Of a DNA stretch of 64,000 nt, positions 54,746-63,604 are shown in pieces. The stretch comes from Synechocystis sp. PCC 6714. Its GTDB lineage: Bacteria > Cyanobacteriota > Cyanobacteriia > Cyanobacteriales > Microcystaceae. The DNA lies in contig NZ_CP007542.1 in assembly GCF_000478825.2 (NCBI RefSeq), positions 558,001 to 622,000 of the forward strand. Reading direction: 5' to 3'. How positions within the stretch are numbered: position 1 is the first letter of the stretch; the number at the start of each line of letters is the position of its first letter. Position numbers and translations under genes: made by a program. The notes under the pieces are model-generated. The model was not told the DNA's origin and made no database searches. It saw nothing but the letters and a program-made list of their open reading frames with translations.

Positions 54746-55157
54746 GGGATTATTTTTTCCGTTGAATGATGCTTGATTGCAGAGACTCGTTTTTTCAAAA
54801 GTCTACATGAGACAAAATATAACATTAAACCTTAGCTGAAAAACTTTTTTTTCAAACTTTTCAATTGTTTAGCTGGGAAATTTTTGCCTTTGAAAAAAGC
54901 AAGCCTTGACCACTGGCAAGTTTTGTTCTACCGATTTTTTGCCGCTATGGAGCAATAATGAGTTAGGTTTGGGCAATACAAGCTAGCTAAGGGTTCACCT
55001 TTCCGAAAAGTGACGATTTCTTCCTTAGATTGGCGATAAAATCCAGTGAAGCCCTGGAAGAAGATATTTTTCTGTAGGGGAAACCATGGGCTAGGCTGGA
55101 TTCACTACCCGACCCATGTCATGCATTTATTAAGATTGTTCTGGTTTTGAAGCTTCT
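54746..55157. other. 412-base divergent regulatory spacer (cyabrB1 and DUF3038 gene)
   Basis: AT-rich, no gene. It should hold both promoters. A long T- and A-rich stretch (about 54835-54900) lies on the cyAbrB1 side and could form a bent or low-melting region. No repeat copy or known operator is evident. Confidence 0.5.
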
Positions 55158-55736
55158 ATGGTTTTTGCCCCCCTTGATTCTGGCTCTACCCCCCTCCAAC
55201 CCTTTCCCACTGCCCCTACCCGTCAACAGCTACGACGAATGAATCTCTACCTAGATCAACTCCTGTTGGCTTTAGTGGCCCTGACTGATGTAGATCAAAT
55301 CACCTGGACAAAAATTCTGGAAAAAATTTCTGCTTCCACCCCCGCGGGCTATCCTTTGGGCAAACATTATCCGGCCCCCACCCTTGTCCCTGGACAGTTA
55401 GATGGGGAAGGCATTCGTCTTCTGACCATGGCGATCGCCCATTTGGGGGGGCATTACCAAGAACTTCTGCGGCGATCGGTCAGCTTGATTGAGCAAACCA
55501 AGGAACAAGGTAAAAATCCGTTGCAAACTGTACTGCTGAAGGAATACGCTGAGAAATTTACCATCGCTTGGCAGGCATATCAGAATAAACAAGGGGAAGA
55601 AGGGAATTTATCTTCCTTAGTGCCCACGGAAGAACGGCTTCTCTCCCTACTAACGGAATTATTTTTCTTTAGTAGTAAAGATGGAGCCCGACGACTCTGG
55701 AGCGTACTAACAGCCATGGCTTTTCCCCTCCCCTAG
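55158..55736 (+). CDS. DUF3038 cyanobacterial protein
   Basis: A 192-residue soluble helical protein that I place in the DUF3038 family, found only in cyanobacteria. Recognisable pieces are LYLDQLLLALVALTDVD, ITWTKILEKISAST and LSLLTELFFFSSKDGARRLW. In many genomes DUF3038 is followed by a DUF4335 gene; here the next gene is a PilZ-like protein instead. Function is unknown. ATG at 55158 is the first of the frame. Confidence 0.75.
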   Translation: MVFAPLDSGSTPLQPFPTAPTRQQLRRMNLYLDQLLLALVALTDVDQITWTKILEKISASTPAGYPLGKHYPAPTLVPGQLDGEGIRLLTMAIAHLGGHYQELLRRSVSLIEQTKEQGKNPLQTVLLKEYAEKFTIAWQAYQNKQGEEGNLSSLVPTEERLLSLLTELFFFSSKDGARRLWSVLTAMAFPLP

Positions 55737-55821
55737 CAATTGGGCAAGGGAGAATGGCAAAATTAAGGATTAAGAAGTTCCATTAACTGAATGGACAAAT
55801 TTCACAGAGGAAGTATTCCCT

Positions 55822-56238
55822 ATGGCTGCAGAGTTCCCGTCCCCAGACTCCGAAGAAGTGCTAACCATTGCCCATTTACAGGGCATTCAGGAGCGACGCC
55901 AGGAACAAAGAATGTTGGCCTTTTGCCAGGTGTTTAATATGGCCGGGGAACTGGTGGGGGTATCCTTTGATCTAACTCGTCAGGGTATTTGTGTCAGTGT
56001 GCCCAACGACTGGCCCCAGGGCAGTGACTTTGAAGTCAAACTCCGGCGCATGGACAACGAAGCTTTGCCCACCATTACCGTCAAGGTCAACCCCATGTGG
56101 CGTCAGTCTCGCAACGAGAGTTTTGATGAAATTGGCGGCAAAATCATTGCGGTGGATTCCCCCGAAGCATTCGCCACTTTTCTACAATATTGCCAACAGG
56201 CGGGCCCCAGTGGTTTGGTGGAACGCCCCAATTCCTGA
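55822..56238 (+). CDS. PilZ-like domain protein
   Basis: A 138-residue protein. It has the two halves of a PilZ c-di-GMP site in weakened form: RRQEQRM near residue 25 resembles the RxxxR motif, and DLTRQGICVSVP near 52-63 resembles D/NxSxxG with threonine in place of serine. The rest (about 60-120) suits a six-stranded PilZ barrel. Binding of c-di-GMP is therefore possible but not certain. The start follows GAGGAAG. It is 85 bases after the DUF3038 gene. Confidence 0.62.
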   Translation: MAAEFPSPDSEEVLTIAHLQGIQERRQEQRMLAFCQVFNMAGELVGVSFDLTRQGICVSVPNDWPQGSDFEVKLRRMDNEALPTITVKVNPMWRQSRNESFDEIGGKIIAVDSPEAFATFLQYCQQAGPSGLVERPNS

Positions 56239-56382
56239 CGATCACCCCCAGCTTTATCTGTTGATTTTTTCTCCCTATTCCCTGGATCGAATCGGGGGAT
56301 TTTTCTCCATACCTCATATACCCATAATTGTCAGAGTCTGATAGGATTTAGCAAAGTATTAAAATTTGTAAAGAAAATTAAG

Positions 56383-57363
56383 ATGCGAGTTTTGGTGGTA
56401 GGCGGCACAGGCACCCTGGGCAGGCAAATTGTTCGGCAGGCGATCGACCAAGGTCACACCGTTGTTTGCCTAGTCCGTAGCCTGAGAAAAGCAACCTTTC
56501 TCAAGGAGTGGGGGGCCACCATTGTGGGGGGAAATATCTGTAAGCCGGAAACTCTGCCCCCAGCCCTAGAAAATATTGATGCAGTCATTGACGCTTCCAC
56601 CGCCAGGGCTACCGATTCCCTCACCATCCGTCAAGTGGACTGGGAAGGTAAGCTTAATTTAATTCGAGCAGTGCAAAAAGCCGGTATCAAAAAGTTCATC
56701 TTTTTCTCCATTTTGCGGGCAGCGGAATATCCCAAAGTGCCCCTGATGGATATCAAAAATTGTACGGAAAAATTTTTAGCCCAAACGGATTTGGATTACA
56801 CCGTTCTGCAACTGGCGGGTTTCATGCAGGGTTTAATTGGCCAGTACGCCATCCCCATTTTGGATAACCAATCGGTCTGGCAAACCGGCGAGAATACTCC
56901 CATTGCCTATATGAACACCCAGGATGTGGCCAAATTCGCAGTGCGGGCGGCGGAATTGGACAGTGTGGCCCGTAAAACCTATCCAGTGGTGGGTAGTCGG
57001 GCTTGGGGGGCGACGGAAATTATTCAACTCTGTGAAAGAATGTCTGGCAACACGGCCCGCATTTCCCAAGTGCCCATGGCGGTGCTCAGATTTATGCGGG
57101 GCCTTACCCGCTTTTTCCAGTGGACCTATAACGCATCCGATCGCCTCGCCTTTGCGGAGGTGTTGGCCAGCGGTAAAGCGTTAACGGCGGATATGGCCCC
57201 GGTGTACGAAGAATTTGGCCTTGACGCCAAGGAAACCACCACCTTAGAAGCCTATTTGCAAGAGTATTTCGGGCGTATTATCAAAAAGCTCAAAGAACTG
57301 GATTATGAGGTTAATCCAGCCCAAACGGAGGGCAAAAAGAAGAAAAATAATTTCTTTTTCTAG
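56383..57363 (+). CDS. ycf39: Ycf39, NmrA-like photosystem II assembly factor
   Basis: A 326-residue atypical short-chain dehydrogenase with the Rossmann motif VLVVGGTGTLGRQIVRQAID at residues 3-22 (GGTGTLGRQ is the glycine-rich loop). It lacks the catalytic Tyr-x-x-x-Lys pair in the standard place, as expected for NmrA-like proteins. The Ycf39 of PCC 6803 (Slr0399) works with high-light-inducible proteins to deliver chlorophyll to newly made D1 during photosystem II assembly. The lysine-rich C-terminus KKLKELDYEVNPAQTEGKK is typical. It precedes nadK on the same strand. Confidence 0.94.
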   Translation: MRVLVVGGTGTLGRQIVRQAIDQGHTVVCLVRSLRKATFLKEWGATIVGGNICKPETLPPALENIDAVIDASTARATDSLTIRQVDWEGKLNLIRAVQKAGIKKFIFFSILRAAEYPKVPLMDIKNCTEKFLAQTDLDYTVLQLAGFMQGLIGQYAIPILDNQSVWQTGENTPIAYMNTQDVAKFAVRAAELDSVARKTYPVVGSRAWGATEIIQLCERMSGNTARISQVPMAVLRFMRGLTRFFQWTYNASDRLAFAEVLASGKALTADMAPVYEEFGLDAKETTTLEAYLQEYFGRIIKKLKELDYEVNPAQTEGKKKKNNFFF

Positions 57364-57445
57364 ATTTGATGGGCAAATTTGATAGTTTTATTTATAGCCT
57401 GGTTTGTCCGCTCCCTGTTCCCTGACTCCCTAGGATCTCGCCCCT

Positions 57446-58363
57446 GTGCCAAAAGTCGGCATCATTTTCAACGACGATAAGCCCACCGCCTGTAGCGTTG
57501 CCCAAGAATTGCAGGAGCAACTGCAAAGCAGTGGGTTCACAGTGGCGATGGAAACTGGTTCTGGTGGCCTGCTGGGCTACTCCCAACCCGATCGTCCCAT
57601 TTGCCATACCCGCATCGAGCATTTGACTCCGCCCCATTTTGACGAGTCCATGCCCTTTGCCATTGTCCTGGGGGGAGACGGCACTGTATTGTCGGCTTTC
57701 CGTCAGTTGGCCCCCCTAGGCATTCCCCTACTGACCATTAACACGGGTCACATGGGCTTTTTAACGGAAATTTATCTGAATCAACTGCCCACGGTGATCG
57801 AACAATTAATTGCTGGTAACTATCAGGTCGAAAGCCGTTCCATGATGACGGTGCGGTTGATGCGGGAAGAAACCCTATTGTGGGAAGCTCTTTCCTTGAA
57901 TGAAATGGTGTTGCACCGGGAACCCCTCACCAGCATGTGCCATTTTGAAATTCGGGTGGGACACCATGCTTCCGTGGACATTGCCGCCGATGGCATCATT
58001 GTTTCCACCCCCACGGGTTCCACGGCCTATTCTCTCAGCGCTGGGGGCCCAGTGGTTACCCCCGATGTACCGGTATTTCAGTTAGCGCCCATTTGTCCCC
58101 ATTCCCTCGCTTCCAGGGCTTTGGTTTTTTCCGATCTGGAACCGGTAACTATTTTCCCTGCTACTCCCAACCGCATGGTGTTGGTGGTGGATGGCAATGG
58201 TGGTTGTTATGTTCTACCAGAAGACCAGGTTCATTTGTCGAAATCACCCTATGCGGCCAAGTTTATCCGCCTGCAAACGCCGGAATTTTTCCGTATTCTG
58301 CGGGAGAAGTTAGGCTGGGGGTTGCCCCATATTGCTAAACCGACTTCGGTGGAGTTGCCATGA
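57446..58363 (+). CDS. nadK: NAD kinase
   Basis: A 305-residue NAD kinase giving NADP for photosynthetic electron transport. The GGDGT motif is in [15 protein letters not shown], the second NAD-binding element in [18 protein letters not shown] and the conserved [10 protein letters not shown] between them. The start codon is GTG at 57446; no ATG is available before the conserved [11 protein letters not shown]. Its stop overlaps the next start by four bases (ATGA), so the downstream solute-binding gene is translationally coupled. Confidence 0.95.
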   Translation: MPKVGIIFNDDKPTACSVAQELQEQLQSSGFTVAMETGSGGLLGYSQPDRPICHTRIEHLTPPHFDESMPFAIVLGGDGTVLSAFRQLAPLGIPLLTINTGHMGFLTEIYLNQLPTVIEQLIAGNYQVESRSMMTVRLMREETLLWEALSLNEMVLHREPLTSMCHFEIRVGHHASVDIAADGIIVSTPTGSTAYSLSAGGPVVTPDVPVFQLAPICPHSLASRALVFSDLEPVTIFPATPNRMVLVVDGNGGCYVLPEDQVHLSKSPYAAKFIRLQTPEFFRILREKLGWGLPHIAKPTSVELP

Positions 58364-59520
58364 ATTTGCCCCGCTATTCCCGCCGCCATTTTCTGCAGTC
58401 CGCCGCCGTTGTCGGCCTTGCCACTGGTTTGGGGGGATGCGGATCTGGCCAGGGCAGTAGCAGAGAAATTCAGTTTTTAAACCGTTCCCTGCCCCCCCAG
58501 TTAATTAATCAATTTCAGCGACAGTTTCCCCAAGCTAAGAAATTGAATTTCAAGGCGATCGCCAACCTGCAGAGTTTATTTGACAATTTGCAAACCTGGC
58601 AAAATGCCCAAAATTCAGATACGTCCAAAGGACTGTGGCGTAACAGACCGGGGGTAAATCAGACCCCAGCAGCCCAGTTGGTCACGGGCGGAGATGTGTG
58701 GCTGGAACGGGTGATAAAAGGAAAACTCATCCAACCCTTTGCCCTTGATCAGTTGAGTCAATGGCCGGAATTATCATCACGGTGGCAATTGTTGGGGCAA
58801 CGCAATGACCAAGGCTTACCTGATCAAAACGGCAAAATTTGGGCTATTCCCTACCGTTGGGGCCCCACCATGATTATTTATCGCCGCCAACCCTTTGCCG
58901 ATCTGGGTTGGGAACCAAAGGATTGGTCCGATCTGTGGCGGCCAGACTTAAAGCAACACATTGCCCTGGTGGATGATCCCAGGGAGGCGATCGGTTTGAC
59001 TCTGAAAAAGCTAGGCTATTCCTACAATGTCACCAATCCCGGAGCTATTAATGCCTTACCCTCCGCTTTGCAGGAATTAGCGACCCAGGTGAAGTTTTAT
59101 AGCAACAAGTATTACCTCCAAGCTCTGCTCAACAGGGACGTGTGGCTGGCTGTGGGTTGGTCAAACGAAATTATTCCCCTGCTGAGAAATCAGTCGGAGT
59201 TAACTGCCATCATTCCCAGTTCTGGCACATCCCTTTGGGCTGACCTCTGGACCATGCCCGCCGATGCTGAAGCTGCTGAAATTACTTATAAATGGCTGAA
59301 TTTCTCTGCCCAGCAATCCAGCCTAGAGCAAATGGCCACTTTCAGTAACGCCCTGGCAGTGCCCTATCAAAACCTGGAGGTTTCTGCCCTGAGCACTAAC
59401 CCCTTATTAGCTTTTTCACCGGAGTTACTGGAGCGCTGTGAATTCCTCGCCCCCCTGGATAGTGCCACCGCCAACCAATACAAGCAACTCTGGCAAACCA
59501 TGCGGGGAGACTTAGGATAG
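58360..59520 (+). CDS. PotD-like extracellular solute-binding lipoprotein with Tat signal
   Basis: A 386-residue type II periplasmic-binding protein. The N-terminus has the twin-arginine motif [16 protein letters not shown] and then the lipobox GLGGC, so it should be Tat-exported and lipid-anchored. The body resembles spermidine/putrescine or iron-binding proteins ([54 protein letters not shown]). No permease or ATPase gene is nearby. I recall the PCC 6803 orthologue Slr0401 being discussed as a polyamine-binding candidate; the ligand is not set by the sequence. It overlaps nadK by four bases. Confidence 0.87.
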   Translation: MNLPRYSRRHFLQSAAVVGLATGLGGCGSGQGSSREIQFLNRSLPPQLINQFQRQFPQAKKLNFKAIANLQSLFDNLQTWQNAQNSDTSKGLWRNRPGVNQTPAAQLVTGGDVWLERVIKGKLIQPFALDQLSQWPELSSRWQLLGQRNDQGLPDQNGKIWAIPYRWGPTMIIYRRQPFADLGWEPKDWSDLWRPDLKQHIALVDDPREAIGLTLKKLGYSYNVTNPGAINALPSALQELATQVKFYSNKYYLQALLNRDVWLAVGWSNEIIPLLRNQSELTAIIPSSGTSLWADLWTMPADAEAAEITYKWLNFSAQQSSLEQMATFSNALAVPYQNLEVSALSTNPLLAFSPELLERCEFLAPLDSATANQYKQLWQTMRGDLG

Positions 59521-59548
59521 TGTTTGTCAAAATCTATGGCGCGGGGAT

Positions 59549-59577
59549 ACCCCCGGATTCATCCGTGGGGAGTGTCA
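59549..59577 (+). mobile_element. Second possible IS200/IS605-type end relic
   Basis: ACCCCCGGAT-TC-ATCCGTGGGG forms a tight hairpin, followed by AGTGTCAA. This closely resembles subterminal hairpins at right ends of cyanobacterial IS605/IS1341 elements. There is no T-run, so it does not look like an intrinsic terminator, though it lies 30 bases beyond the stop of the solute-binding gene. No transposase frame is nearby. Confidence 0.35.
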
Positions 59578-59705
59578 ATCTATCGATTGAGCTAACTGAA
59601 CAGAGCAACTATCCTGGTCGATATGCATCCTGCTTGGGAAGCATGGCGGTAGATAATATCCCAGGGAATATTTAGGGAACACCAAGTTTGAAACCCTGAA
59701 ACTAA

Positions 59706-59777
59706 AGCTGGTGACGGGATTTGAACCTGCGACCGACTGATTACAAATCAGTTGCTCTACCACTGAGCTACACCAGC
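59706..59777 (-). tRNA. tRNA-Thr (anticodon TGT)
   Basis: A complete 72-base cloverleaf on the minus strand. The acceptor arms GCTGGTG and CACCAGC pair fully, with discriminator T. The D arm is GCTC/GAGC, the anticodon stem ACTGA/TCAGT around TTTGTAA, and the T arm GCAGG/CCCGT carries TTCAAAT. The anticodon at 59743-59745 reads ACA and related threonine codons. CCA is not encoded. Confidence 0.97.
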
Positions 59778-59875
59778 ATCTCTGATACAGAATAGCAGAA
59801 GATTAACCCAGAGGCTCTGGCTAATTTTTGCCCTTGAAAAACTTCTTTTAACGATCCGTAAAACCCAGTAAAACC

Positions 59876-60460
59876 ATGACTACTTTAATTGTCGCCACAG
59901 GGAACCCAGGTAAACTAGCCGAGATGCAAACTTACTTAGAGCCCCTTGGTTGTCAATTGGCCCTCAAGCCGCCGGAAATTGAGGTGGAGGAAACCGGCAG
60001 TACATTCTATGAAAATGCTTGCTTAAAAGCTTCCCAGGTCGCCAAGGTGCTGAATCAATGGGCGATCGCCGATGATTCTGGTTTAGCGGTGGATGCGCTG
60101 GATGGGGCACCGGGTTTATATTCCGCCCGTTACGGCAACAGCGATGGGGAAAGAATTGCCAAATTGCTCCAGGCTCTAGAAGGGGTAAGCCAAAGACAAG
60201 CTCAATTTATTTGCGTAGTGGCGATCGCCGCCCCCAATGGCAGTATTCAACTAAGTAGTGAAGGCATTTGCCCGGGGGAGATCACCCACAATCCTAGGGG
60301 CGACCATGGTTTTGGTTATGATCCAATTTTTTGGGTACCGGAACATCAAAAAACCTTTGCAGAAATGACCAAGGTAGAAAAACAAACAGTAAGCCACCGG
60401 GGAAAAGCGTTTAACCAACTCATCCACCAGTGGCCTGGGTTGAAATTTGACAGTCTTTGA
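59876..60460 (+). CDS. rdgB: RdgB/HAM1 non-canonical purine NTP pyrophosphatase
   Basis: A 194-residue house-cleaning enzyme that hydrolyses dITP, ITP and XTP to monophosphates. The N-terminal LIVATGNPGKLAEMQTYL is the family signature. The catalytic and metal-binding residues are in ENACLKASQVAKVLNQWAIA (ends in the conserved region), DDSGLAVDALDGAPGLYSAR and GDHGFGYDPIFW. The closing KQTVSHRGKAF is also conserved. The start ATG at 59876 is clear. It converges on glnB. Confidence 0.95.
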   Translation: MTTLIVATGNPGKLAEMQTYLEPLGCQLALKPPEIEVEETGSTFYENACLKASQVAKVLNQWAIADDSGLAVDALDGAPGLYSARYGNSDGERIAKLLQALEGVSQRQAQFICVVAIAAPNGSIQLSSEGICPGEITHNPRGDHGFGYDPIFWVPEHQKTFAEMTKVEKQTVSHRGKAFNQLIHQWPGLKFDSL

Positions 60461-60564
60461 TGGCGGTGAAGGGCAGAATGCTGGGGATAGGAGAACAAAA
60501 GATAAAATTAATTGTCTCAATTTGCCCAACATTAGCGGTAACCGGGCAGCCAATCCCAAAAAGA

Positions 60565-60939
<375 letters not shown>

Positions 60940-60991
60940 TTATTTATAAGGCTAGCCAGACACTTTTAACATGTTCTGGAAAAGTTTTTTT

Positions 60992-61005
60992 GTAAAAATC
61001 AGTAC
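60992..61005 (-). promoter_or_regulatory. NtcA box upstream of glnB
   Basis: GTA-CTGATTTT-TAC on the minus strand is a perfect GTA-N8-TAC site. About 22-23 bases downstream the candidate -10 sequence (TTAAAA or TAAAAG) is poor. A second TATAAA lies further on at about 60943-60948 and could serve a sigma-70-type promoter. PCC 6803 glnB is known to be NtcA-activated, so the site fits. Confidence 0.8.
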
Positions 61006-61205
61006 CGTTTGGCAGTGCCTATGGTCGAACAGAAGGCATTTTGGTGAGAATTATCGAAACAAAACTACTATTCTTTTGGCAAAAGAATCCGTTACCCTAG
61101 AGGAGTGAACGGCATTATGTTTAACTAACGTGCTTCATTCTGCCCCGGGTTTGGTCAACCCTTTGCCCAGGGCCCCTAGCTGGAATATCAAAAATTTTTC
61201 TCTCT

Positions 61206-62195
61206 ATGCTTAAGATGCTCAAGAATTTACCTCTACCTAAAAACATTGCCTGGCGATCGGTCTGGGTGCGGGGCACTTCAGTGGTAATTATTTTTGTCCT
61301 CGCCTTTGCCCTGGTCTTCACCCCTACCTTTGAAGCGGAAGCTCGCCGCAGCGGTGGCCGCATTGGGGGCGGTTCTTTCCAGGCCCCCAGCCGTAATTAC
61401 AGTAGTCCTAGCGGTGGCTCCTACCGTTCCGGTGGCACCTACGGAGGCGGTGGCTTTGGTTTTCCCTTTATCATTCCCTTCTTTGGGTTTGGGGGAGGAT
61501 TCGGCGGTATCTTTGGCATTTTGATTATGATTGCGATCGCCAATGTGGTGATCAATGCCATTCGTAATGGCGGCGGCGGCAATGGCGAGGGGGGGGGAGC
61601 CTTAACTAGCAATGATCCCCAGGTGGGTATTGCCCAAATTCAGGTGGGTTTACTGGCCAGTGCCAAGGAGCTGAAAAAGGAACTGGATGAATTGGCCCTG
61701 TCCGCTGATACTGGCACCGCCAATGGTCGTTCCCTAGTGCTCCAGGAAGCAACTTTAGCCCTACTCCGTCATCCTGAATATTGGGTTTATGGCTCTAGCC
61801 AGAGTGACAAAGTGCGTTTGAGCGCCGCAGAAGCCGCCTTTAACCAATTGGCTCTGACGGAACGGAGTAAGTTCGCCGACGAAACCTTAAGCAATTTCAA
61901 TAATCAGCTACGCCAGGCCGGCAGGGCCCCAGCCATTGGGGGAGATGAACCAGGATCGGTGCCTGATGGTGCAGGAGAGTATATTCTGGTCACCATTATT
62001 GCGGCGGCCCAGGGCAATGTGAACCTGCCGGCAGTCAACGACTCGATTCAGCTTAAGCAGTCTCTTCAAACCCTCGGCGGCATTAGTAGCGATCGCCTAT
62101 TGGCCATTGAGGTGCTCTGGACTCCCCAGGCGGAAGGAGACACCCTCAGCAGCAACGACATTATCAGTGAATATCCTGACCTGAGATTGGTGTAG
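61206..62195 (+). CDS. DUF1517 thylakoid/envelope membrane protein
   Basis: A 329-residue protein of the DUF1517 family. The N-terminus has a hydrophobic signal or anchor (VVIIFVLAFALVFTPTF), then a glycine/serine-rich segment (about 50-85, SGGRIGGGSFQAPSRNYSS) and a second glycine-bordered hydrophobic span (about 85-120). The C-terminal domain contains VQVGLLASAKELKKEL-like sequence (IQVGLLASAKELKKEL), LLRHPEYWVYGSSQSDKV and the closing LLAIEVLWTPQAEGD. The plant relative FLAP1 acts in fluctuating-light acclimation; this is from memory. The cyanobacterial orthologue is Slr0404. A repeat copy starts ten bases after the stop, and a terminator follows it. Confidence 0.86.
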   Translation: MLKMLKNLPLPKNIAWRSVWVRGTSVVIIFVLAFALVFTPTFEAEARRSGGRIGGGSFQAPSRNYSSPSGGSYRSGGTYGGGGFGFPFIIPFFGFGGGFGGIFGILIMIAIANVVINAIRNGGGGNGEGGGALTSNDPQVGIAQIQVGLLASAKELKKELDELALSADTGTANGRSLVLQEATLALLRHPEYWVYGSSQSDKVRLSAAEAAFNQLALTERSKFADETLSNFNNQLRQAGRAPAIGGDEPGSVPDGAGEYILVTIIAAAQGNVNLPAVNDSIQLKQSLQTLGGISSDRLLAIEVLWTPQAEGDTLSSNDIISEYPDLRLV

Positions 62196-62205
62196 TGGAT
62201 TAGAC

Positions 62206-62298
62206 ATAGTTGATTTAATTGAAAGTAAGACACTGACCGGAGCTAAAAGCCTCTTTGGTAAAGGATTTGGCCGTCTCAATCTTACTTTGATTGACTAT
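62206..62298 (+). repeat. 93-nt palindromic repeat, subfamily A (copy A1)
   Basis: It opens ATAGTTGATTTAATTGAAAG and closes TTACTTTGATTGACTAT, with imperfect terminal inverted repeats (ATAGT...AAAGTAAGA on each strand). It sits between the DUF1517 stop and its intrinsic terminator, so it is inside the transcript. Confidence 0.92.
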
Positions 62299-62323
62299 AC
62301 AACTGAAGATTAAATTTCTAAGG

Positions 62324-62351
62324 GCCTAGGTCAGTTTACCTGGGCTTTTTT
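62324..62351 (+). terminator. Intrinsic terminator of the DUF1517 gene
   Basis: GCCTAGGT pairs with ACCTGGGC (one G-T pair) around CAGTTT and is followed directly by TTTTTT. It lies about 130 bases beyond the stop codon, displaced by the 93-nt repeat. Confidence 0.9.
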
Positions 62352-62459
62352 GTTACACCCTAACAAATCACCAAAGGGGCTTGGCCAGTGAAAAATCGAC
62401 TTTTCAGTCTTCTCTGACCCCGGGTAGTCAACAGAACCTCAACTGCTTACGCTAGGACT

Positions 62460-62552
62460 ATAGTTGATTTAATTAAAAGTAAGACACTGACCAGAGCTAA
62501 AAGCGTCTTTGGTAAAGACTTTAGTCGTCTCAATCTTACTTTGATTGACTAT
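62460..62552 (+). repeat. 93-nt palindromic repeat, subfamily A (copy A2)
   Basis: This copy has the best-paired inner stem, GTCTTT-GGT-AAAGAC, where A1 and A3 have mismatches. The ends are identical in pattern to A1. It lies 23 bases before B1. Confidence 0.92.
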
Positions 62553-62575
62553 AACAAAGCTTTTAACCCAGTTTT

Positions 62576-62668
62576 ATGGTCGTTTCTAGTAAGACTGACG
62601 CAGTCAAATTCACCGAAAAGCTTGTCAATAAAGACTTAAGCAGTCTCGAAATTATTTGAAATAACCAT
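62576..62668 (+). repeat. 93-nt palindromic repeat, subfamily B (copy B1)
   Basis: It opens ATGGTCGTTTCTAG and closes TTTGAAATAACCAT. The inner hairpin is GACTG-ACG-CAGTC. From base 54 it aligns to A2 without gaps (shared TAAAGACTT, GTCTC and closing AT). It ends 15 bases before the proC stop on the opposite strand, so it is likely transcribed with proC. Confidence 0.92.
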
Positions 62669-62683
62669 AACAAAAGGGAAAAT

Positions 62684-63487
62684 TTATTTTTTGCCTAGTT
62701 CCTGGGAACGGCGATAGGCCGCCCGCACTGCCTCAATGACAGCAGAGCGAAAACCCATCTTCTCCAATACCGCTACCCCAGCAATGGTGGTGCCCCCCGG
62801 ACTCGTAACTTTATCTTTAATCTGGGCAGGGTGCTCTTCCGTTTCCTTAATCAGTTCCGCTGTGCCTAAGACCGTTTGCAAGGCCAATTTATGGGCGATC
62901 GCCCGGGGTAAACCGGCCAAAACTCCACCGTCCGCCAGGGCTTCGATCATCAGGGCCACATAGGCGGGGCCAGAACCGGACACCCCTGTGACCGCATCCA
63001 TTAAGTTCTCTGGTACTTCCACCACACTGCCCACTGCGGAAAAGATAGCTTTGGCTTTGGTCAATTGTTCCGGCTCTACCATTTTGTTAACGGCGATCGC
63101 CGTCATGCCAGCCCCAACGGTGGCGGGAGTGTTGGGCATGGCCCGAATGATGGCGTGGTCGGGAAAACCCTTTTGAATTCTTTGCAGAGAAACGCCGGCC
63201 AAAATGGAAATCACTAGGGGACGGTTGGCGCCTCCGGCTAAGCTGGCCAGCACCCGGTCTAGCACCTGGGGTTTGACTGCCAACAGCAGCACTTGAGAAA
63301 CATTGGCCGCCTCTTGATTATCGGGGGAAACTTTAACTTGATAGGTTTTTTGTAAGTAGTCCCGCCGGGCACCGTGGGGTTCCCCCACAATTATTTCTTC
63401 TGGGGCATAGGTTTTTTCTGCAATTAAACGGGACAGGATGGCTTCAGCCATAACCCCTCCCCCGATGACACCAAGTTGAATGGACAC
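62684..63487 (-). CDS. proC: Pyrroline-5-carboxylate reductase
   Basis: ProC makes proline from pyrroline-5-carboxylate with NAD(P)H. The 267-residue protein has the Rossmann motif LGVIGGGVMAEAIL at its N-terminus, the central LLLAVKPQVLDRVL and IRAMPNTPATVGAGMTAI, and the C-terminal signature VSGSGPAYVALMIEALADGG with DKVTSPGGTTIAG. The start is GTG at 63487 (SIQLGVIGGG), which gives the length I recall for the PCC 6803 enzyme. The open frame extends further upstream but without family sequence. It is downstream of the oligopeptidase gene on the same strand. Confidence 0.95.
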   Translation of the reverse strand: MSIQLGVIGGGVMAEAILSRLIAEKTYAPEEIIVGEPHGARRDYLQKTYQVKVSPDNQEAANVSQVLLLAVKPQVLDRVLASLAGGANRPLVISILAGVSLQRIQKGFPDHAIIRAMPNTPATVGAGMTAIAVNKMVEPEQLTKAKAIFSAVGSVVEVPENLMDAVTGVSGSGPAYVALMIEALADGGVLAGLPRAIAHKLALQTVLGTAELIKETEEHPAQIKDKVTSPGGTTIAGVAVLEKMGFRSAVIEAVRAAYRRSQELGKK

Positions 63488-63604
63488 TGTAATTTTGGCT
63501 TTTCCTTTCCGGAGAATATCCCAAATTATACCCCGAACCCCACCGGCCCCCCATGGCCAAGCAAGGACTGGGAGGGGGAAATAGCCAGGGAGCAATGGAT
63601 TCGA

